Assembly (NCBI RefSeq): GCF_004193775.1
Contig: NC_041006.1
Span: forward strand, 30,123,102 to 30,187,101
Length of the DNA: 64,000 bases
Reading direction: 5' to 3'
From: Glycine soja
Lineage: Eukaryota > Streptophyta > Magnoliopsida > Fabales > Fabaceae
Shown here: positions 1-11,431 of the stretch, in pieces
Numbering within the stretch: the stretch's first letter is position 1
Layout of the letters: each line of letters starts with the position of its first letter
Made by a program: the position numbers and the translations under genes
Notes under the pieces: model-generated
What the model was told of the DNA's origin: nothing
Databases searched by the model: none
What the model saw: only the letters and a program-made list of their open reading frames with translations

Positions 1-754
1 GAGCCAGAGTTTAGTCACCTTTGCTGCCATATCCTCCTCCACTCAAGAGGTCAGGTCTATTGGTTTCGGAAGCAGTGGGTTGGCTGGTGTACTCACAACC
101 TAATCCTTCTTGGTTGTCACATATTCCATCCACCTCTGTCATACCTCTAACATATTCACAAAAGAAGAAACATACCCAACTACAATAATAAATCATAAGC
201 ACCCTCCAAACCCAGAATTTGAAATTAGTTACATAAAGAACTGTTGATGTCGATATTTGTCTGTAATTGAAATTTAGGTTTTGTATGTTCTTGTATGTCA
301 TCAATGTAATTTGCTATATAAACAACTGTTGTTCATGCTGAGTGAACCTTAGATTCCCTTTTGAGACTGAATGCAATGATTCTTGCAGAAATTTTGCATT
401 AGTCATTGTATTTAGTCTTGAATTGTCCGTTTGGACAGTTTGGGGAGACTGTTATTTTTATGTTAGATTCATTCGTTAAGGTTATTATTATTTTGATTAA
501 TTTGATGAAATTTTGGTACAATGCATTACAAGTTGTTCTCTGAGTGCATAATTGATTATCGGGAAATTAATTTCCCCGATGTCATGTCGTGTACTAGGAG
601 ACCAATGCGAAATGTTGCCGAAATTTAGTGAAATTTTTCAAAATAATGCTAGCCCTGATGTTTGAAGCTAACATAAAAGACAGTCTTCCTAAATGAGATA
701 GGGCCACACCTATAAATAAAAAAAGTGAGATTTTCATGCATGGAATTGCTTAGA
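1..754. other. No gene seen; probably 5' untranslated part of the CACTA element
   Basis: No open frame here resembles a protein I recognise. The stretch directly precedes the TNP2 reading frame and has no subterminal palindromes like those at 15240-15823. It is probably internal CACTA sequence plus DNA of unknown origin (1-340). Confidence 0.4.
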
Positions 755-3150
755 TGGATCGAAGTTAGATGAATCAAAGTCGCATGAGCCCAGAATATGA
801 GGATGGCATCGAGCAGTTCTTGCAATTTGCTTCGGGAAGAGGTCAACCCAATGAAGAAGGAAAATATTATTGTCCTTGCATCAACTGTTTGAACGGAAGA
901 TGACAACTATTGGACGACATACGGGAGCATCTATTGTGTGATGGGATTAAGAAGAATTACACGACATGTATATGGCATGGTGAAGTGACTGACATGCAGA
1001 GTGGGTCCCAATCTGAACCGTTTGATGTAGAAATGGGATATCGCTTGGAGGACATGATTCGTGACCTTGGACAAGAGTCTTTTCAGCAAGCACACGCCCC
1101 TGTCTATGAAGGATTGCGGAGTGATTCAAAGAAGCCTATGTTTATGGGGTGCAAGAATTCCTTAACCCTATTATCTGCGGTGTTAAGTATGGTTAATGTG
1201 AAGGCCAGGTATGGGTGGAGTGACAAAAGTTTCACCTCACTGCTTGAGGTAGTGCACAATCTGCTTCCAGAGGACAACACGTTGCCTAAAACTTACTATA
1301 AGGCGAAAAAGATACTGTGGTCGATGGGTATGGAGTATCAGCAGATTCATGCTTGCCCCAATGATTGCATACTGTACAGGCATGAATTCCAAGAAATGTC
1401 CAAATGCCCTATCTGTGGGACTTCACGGTACAAAGTGAAGGATGAAGAGGAAAACAATTTTGATGAAAACTCAAACAAAGGCCCTCCAGCGAAGGTTTTG
1501 TGGTATCTTCCAATCATTCCAAGGTCTAAGCGTCTTTTTGCTAACGAGGACGACGCAAAAGACCTTACATGGCATGCAAATGGAAGGATTTCTGATGGAA
1601 TGGTCCATCATCCGGCTGATTGCTCGCAGTGGAACAAGATTGATGGTTTGTATCTGGATTTCAGGAAAGAGCCAAGAAATCTTAGACTTGGACTAGCCAA
1701 TGATGGAATGAATCCATATGGCACCTTAAGCACTCAACATAGTTCATGACCAGTTTTGCTAGTAATTTACAATTTGCCTCCTTGGTTGTGCATGAAGTAA
1801 AAATACAAGATGTTGTCAATGATGATATCGGGCCCAAGGCAACCAGGAAATGACATTGATGTTTATCTAAGTCCGTTGGTTGAAGACCGGAGAAAGTTGT
1901 GGGACGAGGGGGTTTTAGTGTTTGATGTGTTTCACAAGGAGACATTTGAAATGTGTGCAATGCTTTTTTGTACCATTAATGACTTTCCATCATATGGGAA
2001 TCTCAGCAATTACAGTGTTAAGGATCATCATGCATGCCCCATGTGTGAAGAAAACACAAGTTACATACAACTAAAACATGAAAAAAAAGTCTACAGTAGG
2101 CATCGCCATTTTCTACCACTCAATCATCGTTACAGACGGCTGAAAAAAGCTTTTAATGGAAGTCAAGATCACGATATTGCACCGATACCGTTGACTAATG
2201 AGCAGGTATACCAGTGGGTTCAACACCTAAATAGTGTATTTGGAAAGACCCAAAAGAAGGATAAAAGTAAGACTTGCATATGGAAGAAGAGGTCCATTTT
2301 CTTTAATCTTCCGTATTGGTCTGATCTAAACGTTAGACATTGTATTGATGTTATGCATGTCGAGAAAAATGTATGTGGTAGTGTGATTGGGACGCTCCTT
2401 AACATTCAGGTCAAGACGAAGGATAGCTTGAATACCTGTCAAGATCTAGATGAGATGGGGACACGATCACAGTTGCATCCAAGGTCTGATGGGAAGAAAA
2501 TTTACTTGCCCCCAGCTTGTAATACTTTGTCCAAAAAGGGGAAGATAAGTTTATGTCAGTGTCTTCATCGGGTGAAGGTTCCATAAGGATACTCTTCAAA
2601 AATTAAGAGCCTTGTGCAGTTGAAGGATCTTAAGCTTGTAGGGTTAAAGTCTCGCGATTGTCATGTGTTGATGCAATAATTGTTAGTCATGGCTATACGA
2701 GACATCTTGCCAAACAAAGTCAGGTTAGCCATAACTCGCCTGTGCTTTTTCTTTCATGCCATATGTAGCAAAGTCGTTGATCCTGTTAAGTTTGATGAGC
2801 TGCAAAATGAGGCCGCAATTATATTGTGCCAGTTGGAGATGTATTTTCCCCCTGCTTTCTTTGACATCAGGATTCACTTGATTGTGCATCTGGTCAGAGA
2901 AATCAAATGTTGTGGTCCTGTTTATTTGCGGTGGATGTACCTGGTTGAGCGATACATGAAGATCTTAAAAGGGTATACAAAGAATCTATATCGTCCAGAA
3001 GCATCTATTGTTGAGAGGTACATTGCAGAAGAAGCCATTGAATTTTGTTTAGAATACATTGAGAAGGCTAAACCTGTTGGCCTTCCTGAGTCTCAGCATG
3101 ATGACAGAGTGGGTGGTAAGGGTTTAAGAGGACTGCATGTGATCACTCCA
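755..3150 (+). pseudogene. CACTA TNP2-type transposase, 5' part (broken)
   Basis: This encodes the element's main transposase, which in the family binds the termini and catalyses excision and integration. Reading from the ATG at 755, the transposase-associated zinc domain comes first (CPCINCLN motif near 865-890). The long TNP2 core follows (about 910-2600), with the zinc-like CPICG at about 1410 and the conserved stretch RHCIDVMHVEKNVC near 2340. A DUF4218 domain (2680-3150) follows. Stops lie at codon 5 (tag 767-769), at 902, at 1747 and in the 2586-2680 part, so it cannot make a full protein. The frame is cut at 3150 by a gypsy-type LTR element and resumes at 8675. Soybean carries many close relatives of this protein (from memory). 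Confidence 0.9.
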
Positions 3151-4114
3151 TGATGCAATCCTACTCCGCAAGGGCATTGGATAGAAAAACTCCAAGTAGA
3201 TTGGGCCAGAGATGCAAGAGAAGGCCCTAGGGTTCTTATGAGCCTTAGGGTAGATTTCGGGCCCATGGGCTAAGTACGAGCCCGCTTATCTTTGTAAATA
3301 TTAGATTAAGGTTTCATTATTTTTGGGCCTTGTATTTAGGGCTCCATAATGTAGGTAGGGTACCCTAGAAATATAGGATTTTTCAGCCCTTGTATTTTAG
3401 GGCACCTAGACTAGTTTTTGTATTAGGGGTAGTTTTGTAATTTCACATGCACTAAGTGGATATTTGATGTGTGTGGTTGGAAATAAATTTAATTGAATTG
3501 GTAGAAGCCCAATCCAATTAAATTTTAGAGGGGGAGGTGAGCATTTGCTTACTACACCCCATTGCCACATCATATAGTCACACTTTGTGCATGTCCTTCA
3601 TGCTTTTCATGCCTCATGACACCTAAGCACACTTAGTGGAGAATCTTGGAATTGATCTTGGATTAGTGGGCTGAACCATAACTAAAATTCACTAATCATA
3701 ATTAGTGAAATTTTGGCTCCAAAGTTTGGCTCCACAAATTCAATTTCAAATTCAAGTGAAATTTGAATTTCCCTCCAATTTTGTGTGACACTTAGGCTAT
3801 AAATAGAGGTCATGTGTGTGCATTTTTTTCAACTTTGATGATTTGAATATTAAACTTCAGATTTCAAAGCTCATTTAGAGCACAAAATTTCGTGCTCTTC
3901 TCTCCCTCTCCCTTCATTCATCTCCTTCTTCCTCCAAGCTCTTATCCATGGCCTCCTATGGTGGTGAGCTTCTTCTAGACTCATCTTCTCCTTGAAGTGG
4001 CGTCTCCTCTCTCTTTCCCTTTCTCCATTCCGCTGCCATTCATCTTCCAAGAAGCAAAGGAATCCATTGATGAAGAAGATCCTAGGCCTACAAGCTCCAA
4101 TGGAGCTTGCATCA
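3151..4114 (+). repeat. 5' LTR of the young gypsy-like element
   Basis: The ends are TG...CA with a short inverted repeat (TGATGC/GCATCA). A TATA-like ctataaatag at about 3797-3806 lies in a position suited to the LTR promoter. The sequence appears identical to the LTR at 7711-8674 at a constant offset of 4560. Confidence 0.95.
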
Positions 4115-4116
4115 TG

Positions 4117-4129
4117 TGGTATCAAGAGC
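4117..4129 (+). promoter_or_regulatory. Primer-binding site, initiator tRNA-Met type (variant)
   Basis: TGGTATCAAGAGC begins two bases after the 5' LTR. The usual plant tRNA-Met site is TGGTATCAGAGC, so this copy has one extra A. Confidence 0.7.
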
Positions 4130-6031
4130 ATCTTCATCTAGGTGATGTTCTTTTGCTTCCTCTATCTTTTTGTTCGGTGAATTCTCTTTAATTCCTTGTT
4201 CTTCATCTTGTTCTCCATGTATATCCTCCATTGTCTTGTGGTTTGGTGCTGTTTAGAGTAGATTCAAAAAAATAAATGATTAAATCTAAGATCTACACTT
4301 GTTCTTGCATTTCTCTGGTTCAAATTTTGTAGATCTACTCTTGAGTCTTGTTTTTGTGTTGATTTTAGGTTCTATCATTTTTCATTCATAATATTCTTGT
4401 GCTGAACCTTAGATCTAAATGTTCTTCCAAAATATTGATTAAAAAAAAACACAAAAATCTAAGTGTAAATCACTTAATCCATGTTGTCTTAGAGTCATGT
4501 TTAGTCATAGTAATTGTCACATTATGTTCTAAGTTTGTGTTGAATTTTTATTTTGTTGATTGAATTCTAGATACATTTGTTCATGTATTCTTGTCATTCT
4601 TAGCCTATCTTTTGAATTTTGAGTCTAATTCATGCATGTTATTTAGTTCATAACATGTTCTAAATCAATTCCTAGAAGTAGTCTTGTTGTTGAACTCTTT
4701 TTTGTTTTCTAAGATTCCTACATGATGCCTATGATGAAGTTGAGTTGTGGTGCTGAGTTGTGGCTGGATTTGTGAATCAAATAAGTCTTAAGCTCTCTTG
4801 AATTGTGTTATTCAAGATAATTGAGCATAAGCAAACACAAATTGTAACTATCCAAGCCTTAAGCAACATAAACACTACTCTTGATTTCTAGGTTGAAATC
4901 GCTGGTGCTGGCAGCTTGAACATACGAACTTGTATAAATTACTGGGAATTGGTAACTACGTGTTTTGAGCTGAAACTTTTACTGAATTTTCTAGACATCT
5001 GGACCAAAATTATAAAAAAAGAATCAAGCGATTTGGATTAAAGAAAAAAATAATAAAAATCTCACAAGTTGGCAGAAAAATCAGTGTCCAGGAAAAAAAA
5101 GAAAAGTGAAAGGAAAGTGTGCTTGTTGTTTTGGCTCAAAATTTGTTCTATAATTGGTGCATATTTTATACCAATCCTAGTTCTGAAATTTCAATTGAAC
5201 ATTATTGTGAAAACAAGTGCCAAAACTAGAGGTTTCTTGAGTCTTTTTTTTTAGATTTTTTCTACTCTACTCTAGAGCCATTCTAGGTTTCTCTTTGAGT
5301 TCTAGCTTGCTTTTTGTGCTTTTCATTGCTTTAATTGTTGAATAATCCTTGGAAATTTGTCTTGTTAAAACTCTATTGGTTTAGCTTTCATTTCATTTTT
5401 TTTTTGTCTTTGGTTATTGCTTGTCTCTTTGTTTCCTTGCTTGTGAGTTGCCATATAGGGAATTGGAAAGGAGGATTGGTGCCATATCTTGAAGAATTTG
5501 AGTCAAGAAGCAAGGGGCCAACCACCTTAAGAGCTATTGGACTAAGAAGCACTCCAAATTGAGTGAAACACTAAAGAGAGAATAGCCACCACAATTGAGG
5601 ACTTTTTTCTTTGTAATTTTGTAATTGGCAATTTGCTTTGCTTTCAAATTTTGTAACAAAAAGGCCTTTCATTGGAAGTAAGTTGGGAGCCTCCGCTAGG
5701 TCACCCTACTTCCATTTGTGTGTAATAATTTTAGGCAATTTCCCCTTAGGATAGTGAGTGTTTTGTTGGGAACCTTAAATGAGGTCATCCAAACACTCTT
5801 AGGATCCGCCTAGTTTGCATTTCTTGCACTTTAATTTCTTGCTTATTTTCATAGCTTATTTCCTTTACCCTCCATTGTCAAACTGCCTAGATAGCTTGCC
5901 TTTTACTAATTAGTTTTTACCTTATCTTTCACACCTCTTTTAGTGTTTATTTTGGCTAGTTTCAACCATAGTTTATTTTACCTTTTGTTTTCAAACCCCC
6001 AACAAGAAAGAACCATAACTTAGGAACCAAC
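4130..6031. other. Untranslated interior of the gypsy-like element
   Basis: About 1.9 kb of T-rich leader lies between the primer-binding site and the gag frame. I see no credible coding sequence. Confidence 0.6.
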
Positions 6032-7744
6032 ATGAGTCTTCATTCTTCATCTAGTGTTAATGGTGAGGGTTCTACTCCTAAGGACCCCTTGTATAAGATA
6101 TTAGATGAGTTGAGATCCCTTAAGTTGTGGAAAGAAAAACAAGAGAGAAAAGAAAAAGGTAAAAAAAGAGTGGAAGAAATAAGTCAAGATGAAAGAAAGA
6201 AAATAAGAGAGGAAGAAAGAAGAAAAATAATGAAAGAAATGAAAAGAGAAAAACATGTCTCCTATAGTAGTCATAACTCTTGCAAGAGCCTAAGTGAAGA
6301 ACTTCGTGACTATTATGAAGGAAGGCATAGGTCACATCTTAGACCTCACTCCCATAGGAGAGAAAATGAAAGAAAGCCTCAAGAGGTTAACATTAAACTC
6401 CCATACTTCCATGGGAAGGACAATGTAGAGGCCAATTTAGATTGGGAAATAAGGGTAGAGCAACAACTTAAAAGGAAGTCTACTTCAAAATCTTATGGCT
6501 CTCACTCTTATCCAAAGAAAGACCAAGGTCAAGGAATCTTAGGGGTGAGACCTTCTAAGCCCAAAGATGATAAGGGGAAGACAATAGAAAAGCAACCCCT
6601 TAAGGCTAGTATGCAAGAGAAGACTAGCTCCATGAAGTGCTTTAAATGTCTTGGAAGAGGACACATTACTTCTCAATGCCCCACCAAGAAAACCATGATT
6701 ATGAGGGGCCAAGACATTTATAGTAGCCAAGATGAGGCTACTACTTCACCTTCCTCTAGTAAAAGTGAAGAAGCAAAAGGGGAAGAATCTAGTGAAGAGA
6801 TCTACCCCCAAGAAGAAGGACAACCTTTAATGGTTAAGGAGGAGTGTAAGGAGGTAAGTGTCTCCTCCAAGAGGTTAGCTAAGAAGGAAAGACATTTTGA
6901 AATAAAGACAAATATTAAAGAAATTTCCCTTCTTAGACAACCTCCACATTTTCTCCTTTGTAAAAAGACACTTGTTAGCATTGCCACATCTCTTAGGCTT
7001 GAGTTTATTCCTCAAGTAAAGGAGTTGTTGGATGAGGGTTTGGTTCGCAAGAGATTAAATCCTTGTGCTTTGTTGGTGCCCAAAATAGGTATTATTAGGC
7101 ACCAAATCCCTAAAATAGGTGGTGTGATGAATGCTTTGGGTGGTGCAACACTCTTTTGTAAAATTACTCATGCACCCAACATCTTCATGATTTGTGTACA
7201 TAGGGACTCATTAGGTAGGTTTGTTCTTATTTTTAGTTTCAATACAAACTTAGGCACTCATATGGGACACCTTAGGTTTGTCATACTTTTTGGTAGGAAT
7301 AATCAACATGAAAATACAGAAAAAGGTATGTTCTATTGCTTTACTTTTCTTAATTTTTTAAATTGTGATCAAAGGGTTCCCATGAACCCTAAGAGAATAA
7401 AGGTCATTCCTGAGTGGCCCGCTCCACCAAGTGTAAGAAAAATTTGGGGCTTCCAAGACTTAACAAACTTTTACAAAAGGTTTGCCCCATATTTTTCTAT
7501 ACTTGTAGCACCACTCATTGAGTTGGTGAGGAACCATGTTCCTTCATGGGAAGATGCCCAGGAAATGAGTTTTCAGACCTTACCTTACTTCAACATACTA
7601 AACACCACTAATACATATGTTTTTGTTCTTTTTACAGGTGTTAAGGGAAGGAGCCCAGAGTATCAAGAACCTCAGGATTTGAGGTCAAATCCTTTTCAAG
7701 GGGGAGGGAATGATGCAATCCTACTCCGCAAGGGCATTGGATAG
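6032..7744 (+). CDS. Chimeric gag-pol remnant of the gypsy-like element (570 aa, internally deleted)
   Basis: One open frame joins pieces that are normally far apart. Residues 1-110 are a charged Lys/Glu-rich coiled region. A short piece of the gag capsid region follows (LPYFHGKDNVEANLDW at about 124-139). Next is a CCHC zinc knuckle (CFKCLGRGHITSQC, about residue 205). Then come two small pieces typical of reverse transcriptase: the PQVKELLDEGLVR region and a FQDLTNFYKRF segment from near the end of RT. Protease, the catalytic RT motifs, RNase H and integrase are missing. The last 11 codons lie in the 3' LTR. Large deletions have left the frame open, so it may still be translated as a gag-like protein, but that is inference. 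Confidence 0.75.
   Translation: MSLHSSSSVNGEGSTPKDPLYKILDELRSLKLWKEKQERKEKGKKRVEEISQDERKKIREEERRKIMKEMKREKHVSYSSHNSCKSLSEELRDYYEGRHRSHLRPHSHRRENERKPQEVNIKLPYFHGKDNVEANLDWEIRVEQQLKRKSTSKSYGSHSYPKKDQGQGILGVRPSKPKDDKGKTIEKQPLKASMQEKTSSMKCFKCLGRGHITSQCPTKKTMIMRGQDIYSSQDEATTSPSSSKSEEAKGEESSEEIYPQEEGQPLMVKEECKEVSVSSKRLAKKERHFEIKTNIKEISLLRQPPHFLLCKKTLVSIATSLRLEFIPQVKELLDEGLVRKRLNPCALLVPKIGIIRHQIPKIGGVMNALGGATLFCKITHAPNIFMICVHRDSLGRFVLIFSFNTNLGTHMGHLRFVILFGRNNQHENTEKGMFYCFTFLNFLNCDQRVPMNPKRIKVIPEWPAPPSVRKIWGFQDLTNFYKRFAPYFSILVAPLIELVRNHVPSWEDAQEMSFQTLPYFNILNTTNTYVFVLFTGVKGRSPEYQEPQDLRSNPFQGGGNDAILLRKGIG
7698..7710 (+). promoter_or_regulatory. Polypurine tract of the gypsy-like element
   Basis: A purine run (aagggggagggaa) abuts the 3' LTR. 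This is the expected primer for plus-strand DNA synthesis. Confidence 0.85.
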
Positions 7745-8674
7745 AAAAACTCCAAGTAGATTGGGCCAGAGATGCAAGAGAAGGCCCTAGGGTTCTTATG
7801 AGCCTTAGGGTAGATTTCGGGCCCATGGGCTAAGTACGAGCCCGCTTATCTTTGTAAATATTAGATTAAGGTTTCATTATTTTTGGGCCTTGTATTTAGG
7901 GCTCCATAATGTAGGTAGGGTACCCTAGAAATATAGGATTTTTCAGCCCTTGTATTTTAGGGCACCTAGACTAGTTTTTGTATTAGGGGTAGTTTTGTAA
8001 TTTCACATGCACTAAGTGGATATTTGATGTGTGTGGTTGGAAATAAATTTAATTGAATTGGTAGAAGCCCAATCCAATTAAATTTTAGAGGGGGAGGTGA
8101 GCATTTGCTTACTACACCCCATTGCCACATCATATAGTCACACTTTGTGCATGTCCTTCATGCTTTTCATGCCTCATGACACCTAAGCACACTTAGTGGA
8201 GAATCTTGGAATTGATCTTGGATTAGTGGGCTGAACCATAACTAAAATTCACTAATCATAATTAGTGAAATTTTGGCTCCAAAGTTTGGCTCCACAAATT
8301 CAATTTCAAATTCAAGTGAAATTTGAATTTCCCTCCAATTTTGTGTGACACTTAGGCTATAAATAGAGGTCATGTGTGTGCATTTTTTTCAACTTTGATG
8401 ATTTGAATATTAAACTTCAGATTTCAAAGCTCATTTAGAGCACAAAATTTCGTGCTCTTCTCTCCCTCTCCCTTCATTCATCTCCTTCTTCCTCCAAGCT
8501 CTTATCCATGGCCTCCTATGGTGGTGAGCTTCTTCTAGACTCATCTTCTCCTTGAAGTGGCGTCTCCTCTCTCTTTCCCTTTCTCCATTCCGCTGCCATT
8601 CATCTTCCAAGAAGCAAAGGAATCCATTGATGAAGAAGATCCTAGGCCTACAAGCTCCAATGGAGCTTGCATCA
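7711..8674 (+). repeat. 3' LTR of the young gypsy-like element
   Basis: 964 bp with the same ends as the 5' LTR and no substitution noticed between the two. It is followed by the CTCCA target duplication and then by resumed TNP2 coding sequence. Confidence 0.95.
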
Positions 8675-9477
8675 CTCCAAGTCTAAAAGATTTGTTAGAA
8701 GCTCACTTGTATGTCTTGAACAACAGTAATGAAGTTTTGCCATACATACTTAAGCATGAAGCTTATGTCAAATAGAATAATCCAAAAATGTCAAAGAATT
8801 GGGTGTTGAAAAAGCATAACAAGACTTTCTATGATTGGTTTAAAGATACAATCTTTGTAGATGAAAATGCTTCAGAAACTTTAAGAAAGCTAGCAGATGG
8901 GCCTAAAAGAAATGTTATAACTTGGCAAGCATACGACATAAACAAGTATTCATTTTACACAAAAGCACAAGACTACAAAAGTACAATGCAAAACAGCGGG
9001 GTCACCCTAAGGGCTGAATCTCAACACTTCTCAAGTGTGCATGACGCCAATCCCTGTGTAGCTTCCATCCCTTACTTTGGGTTCATTGATGAAATTTGGG
9101 AGCTTAACTATGTGAAATTTATTGTTTGTGTTTTCAAATGTAAATGGTTTGACAGCAACACTGGTGTGCGCATCGATGATATAGGATTTACGTTGGTAGA
9201 CCTACAGAAACTTGGTTACCCCAATGACCCTTTCATCATGGCAGAACAAGCTAGACAAGTATTTTACGTGCAAGACCCTTGTGATGAAAGGTGGTGTGTG
9301 GTTCTACAGGGCAAAACAATTGGTGTTAATGTAGAAGATGATGATTCATACATGGACACCTATGTTAGTCCTTTGTCCACACAAATCACTCCTAACGTTG
9401 TCGGAGAAGAAGAAGTTGACGGCGTTCATGCTAATCGTAATGATCATGATGAAGGAGAATTAATTAACATCGTCTAA
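8675..9477 (+). pseudogene. CACTA TNP2 transposase, 3' part (DUF4216 region)
   Basis: The TNP2 frame continues directly after the gypsy-like insertion (codons for ITP on the left, SLKDLLEAHLYVLNN on the right). A stop lies at 8773-8775, then 230 open codons from 8788. The C-terminal DUF4216-type domain is recognisable (IPYFGFIDEIWELNY and VFKCKWFD at about 9070-9150), with an acidic tail. It would be the last exon of the transposase. It is broken by the LTR insertion upstream and the stop. Confidence 0.88.
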
Positions 9478-10577
9478 TGTAATTTTGTATTTATATATTT
9501 CATTTTGATAGATTCATTTACATAAGTCATACAATTTTATTTTGTAATGTTTATTAATCTGTGTTGTTTCTTGCAGGAAGTAGCTACAAAGGTTGTTCAA
9601 AATTCAGTATCCACGTGAAGCATCAGCTTTGTTTATTGAGGTGAAATCTGAAGACCAATGTATTTATCCCATTTTATAGTGTTATACATAGGATGTGCAA
9701 AAAAATCAATCAAATTTCAAATACACACTATACAGAATCAACATTTATGTATACATGCCTCACTGCATCATTTGAAGTTAGGAAGGAAGATCTTACAAAA
9801 ATTACAACTTTTATCTTGCCATCACACACCCCATCTTACAATTGACAATGAACTTACCTACAAATTGGAAAAAAAGAAAATATAAGAGAAACCAATGAAT
9901 GATATTAGAGCTTAAACAAAAAGAAAAATCGGCACATGTTGTCAGTTACAGCAAAATTGAAATCCTTTTCTGCAAGTAAAGAGAGATTCAACAGAAGAGC
10001 ACTATTTGAAGTTAGAATAATAGTCTTCACTATATTTTCTTGTTCAATGATATTACTATCCACACTATACCTTTTATCATGCAGCTTTATCTGATAAATT
10101 TTATACGTCTGAAGTTTGTATGCTTTTTTTTAAGTCACCATCTTCAACATCTTTGTTCTTGACATTATTCTCTGAACCACCCTCGGTTTTCATTTCTGAA
10201 TTTTGTATGTTTTGTTCTTTGTCCTTATCTTCAAATTTACTCACTTCATTATAGTTGCTTTTGATGCTATTCTCTGCACTACCCTCATTTGTGGCACTAA
10301 CTTCTTCATTTGATAATTTTTCCTTGTGTGTTTCAGTTCTCCCTTCGTTGCCCTTATCTGTGGCACTAAATTCTTCATTTGATAATTTTTCCTTCTATGT
10401 TTGAGTGCTCTCTTCTTACTGTTGATTTATAATTCACTAGCTGCAGCATCTTTGATCTCATCATTTGGTAGGTCAACTTCAGTTTTATGTTTCTAAATTT
10501 GCCATATTTCAAGTTTGTGCAATCTCTTCATAGCCTTTATTTTCAACAGGAACAGATTCCCGATCAGATAAAGGATC
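9478..10577. other. Intergenic part of the CACTA element with a possible captured fragment
   Basis: No + strand gene is recognised between the two CACTA genes. The part 10130-10570 reads on the minus strand as an acidic, repetitive peptide remnant, described separately. The rest (9478-10130) is AT-rich with no assignable content. Confidence 0.5.
10130..10400 (-). pseudogene. Acidic repetitive peptide fragment, possibly a captured host exon
   Basis: On the minus strand a frame encodes a Glu/Asp/Lys/Asn-rich segment with an internal duplication (KEKLSNEEFSATDKG and KEKLSNEEVSATNEG). It is bounded by stops and has no start. The opposite orientation to the CACTA genes and the unrelated composition suggest a fragment of a cellular gene picked up by the element. 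I do not recognise the source. It could also be chance low-complexity sequence. Confidence 0.3.
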
Positions 10578-11431
10578 ATGGTTTCTCCACCAGCCTCGCC
10601 TCCTCCTCCTCCTCCTCCTTCTCCTCCTCCTCTTCCTCTTCCTCCTTCCGACGCATCAGCTTCGCCGTCTACCGTGAAGCAGTCACGGAAAGCCTCACGT
10701 CTATGATCCTTGTCTACTAGACCAGCTGGTGCTGAGAGACCAGTGGTCCACATTGATCCTGCTATTGGCAAGGCCGATGGTCCCCACAGGAAGAAATTAA
10801 GAACATATTTGGGGATTGTGGCGTGTGATAAGGTGGACATGACGTACAAGAACTGGAAGGAGGTCCCTACTGCTCATAAGGACTTGATTTGGGAGGATAT
10901 TTAGGTATTTTTATTTTCTTATTTGATGTTCTTTAATTAATAGCCAAAAAAAACATTATTGTAACAAATAAACCTTATTTGTTATTGTCAGGCGGAATTT
11001 GAAATCCCAAAGGCTCCTGATAGTAGGACGAAAAAAAAGTTACTTCAGACTGTTGGCAAGAGATGGAATCAGTTTAAATTAGACCTCACGAGGAAATGGG
11101 CCCTTGCAGCCGATCAGGACAGTGTGGACAACACTGTCTGTGAGAATTACGACATAAGCAAGGAAAAATAGGCCTAGTTTTGCCAGACTCGTAGAGACCC
11201 TTCTTGGGAGGTATGTACCTTGCCATTTAATTTCTTTTTAAAAAAACATTAACTTGTTATAATTCATTCTAGCAATTTGAAACATTATTGTTTTATTTTT
11301 GCAGGATGTGCAAAAAAAGGCACACGCGATCCAAAAATAGAACACTGCCCCCCACGTTTTGTCTTGTGGAGGTTATGAATATTTGGAGCAGAAGCTCCTG
11401 GCTGAGAAGACCAAGAAGAAGTTGGAGGAAG

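Larger units (their letters stand above)
3151..8674 (+). mobile_element. Non-autonomous Ty3/gypsy-like LTR retrotransposon, very young
   Basis: Two 964-bp LTRs (3151-4114 and 7711-8674) begin TGATGC and end GCATCA. They were compared block by block and no difference was found. The 5-bp target duplication CTCCA lies at 3146-3150 and 8675-8679. A primer-binding site follows the 5' LTR, and a polypurine tract (7698-7710) precedes the 3' LTR. The interior (about 3.6 kb) keeps only part of gag and scraps of reverse transcriptase. It therefore needs proteins from another element, yet it moved recently. It sits inside the TNP2 gene of the CACTA element. Confidence 0.95.

Noticed and set aside
3997..4191. 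Short frame of 64 codons, repeated at 8557-8775
   Set aside because: It lies in the LTRs of the gypsy-like element and has no domain. The second copy merely runs into resumed TNP2 sequence.
10493..10849. Minus-strand Gly-rich 118-aa frame
   Set aside because: It is the complement of the proline/serine codon run in the first exon of the second CACTA gene.
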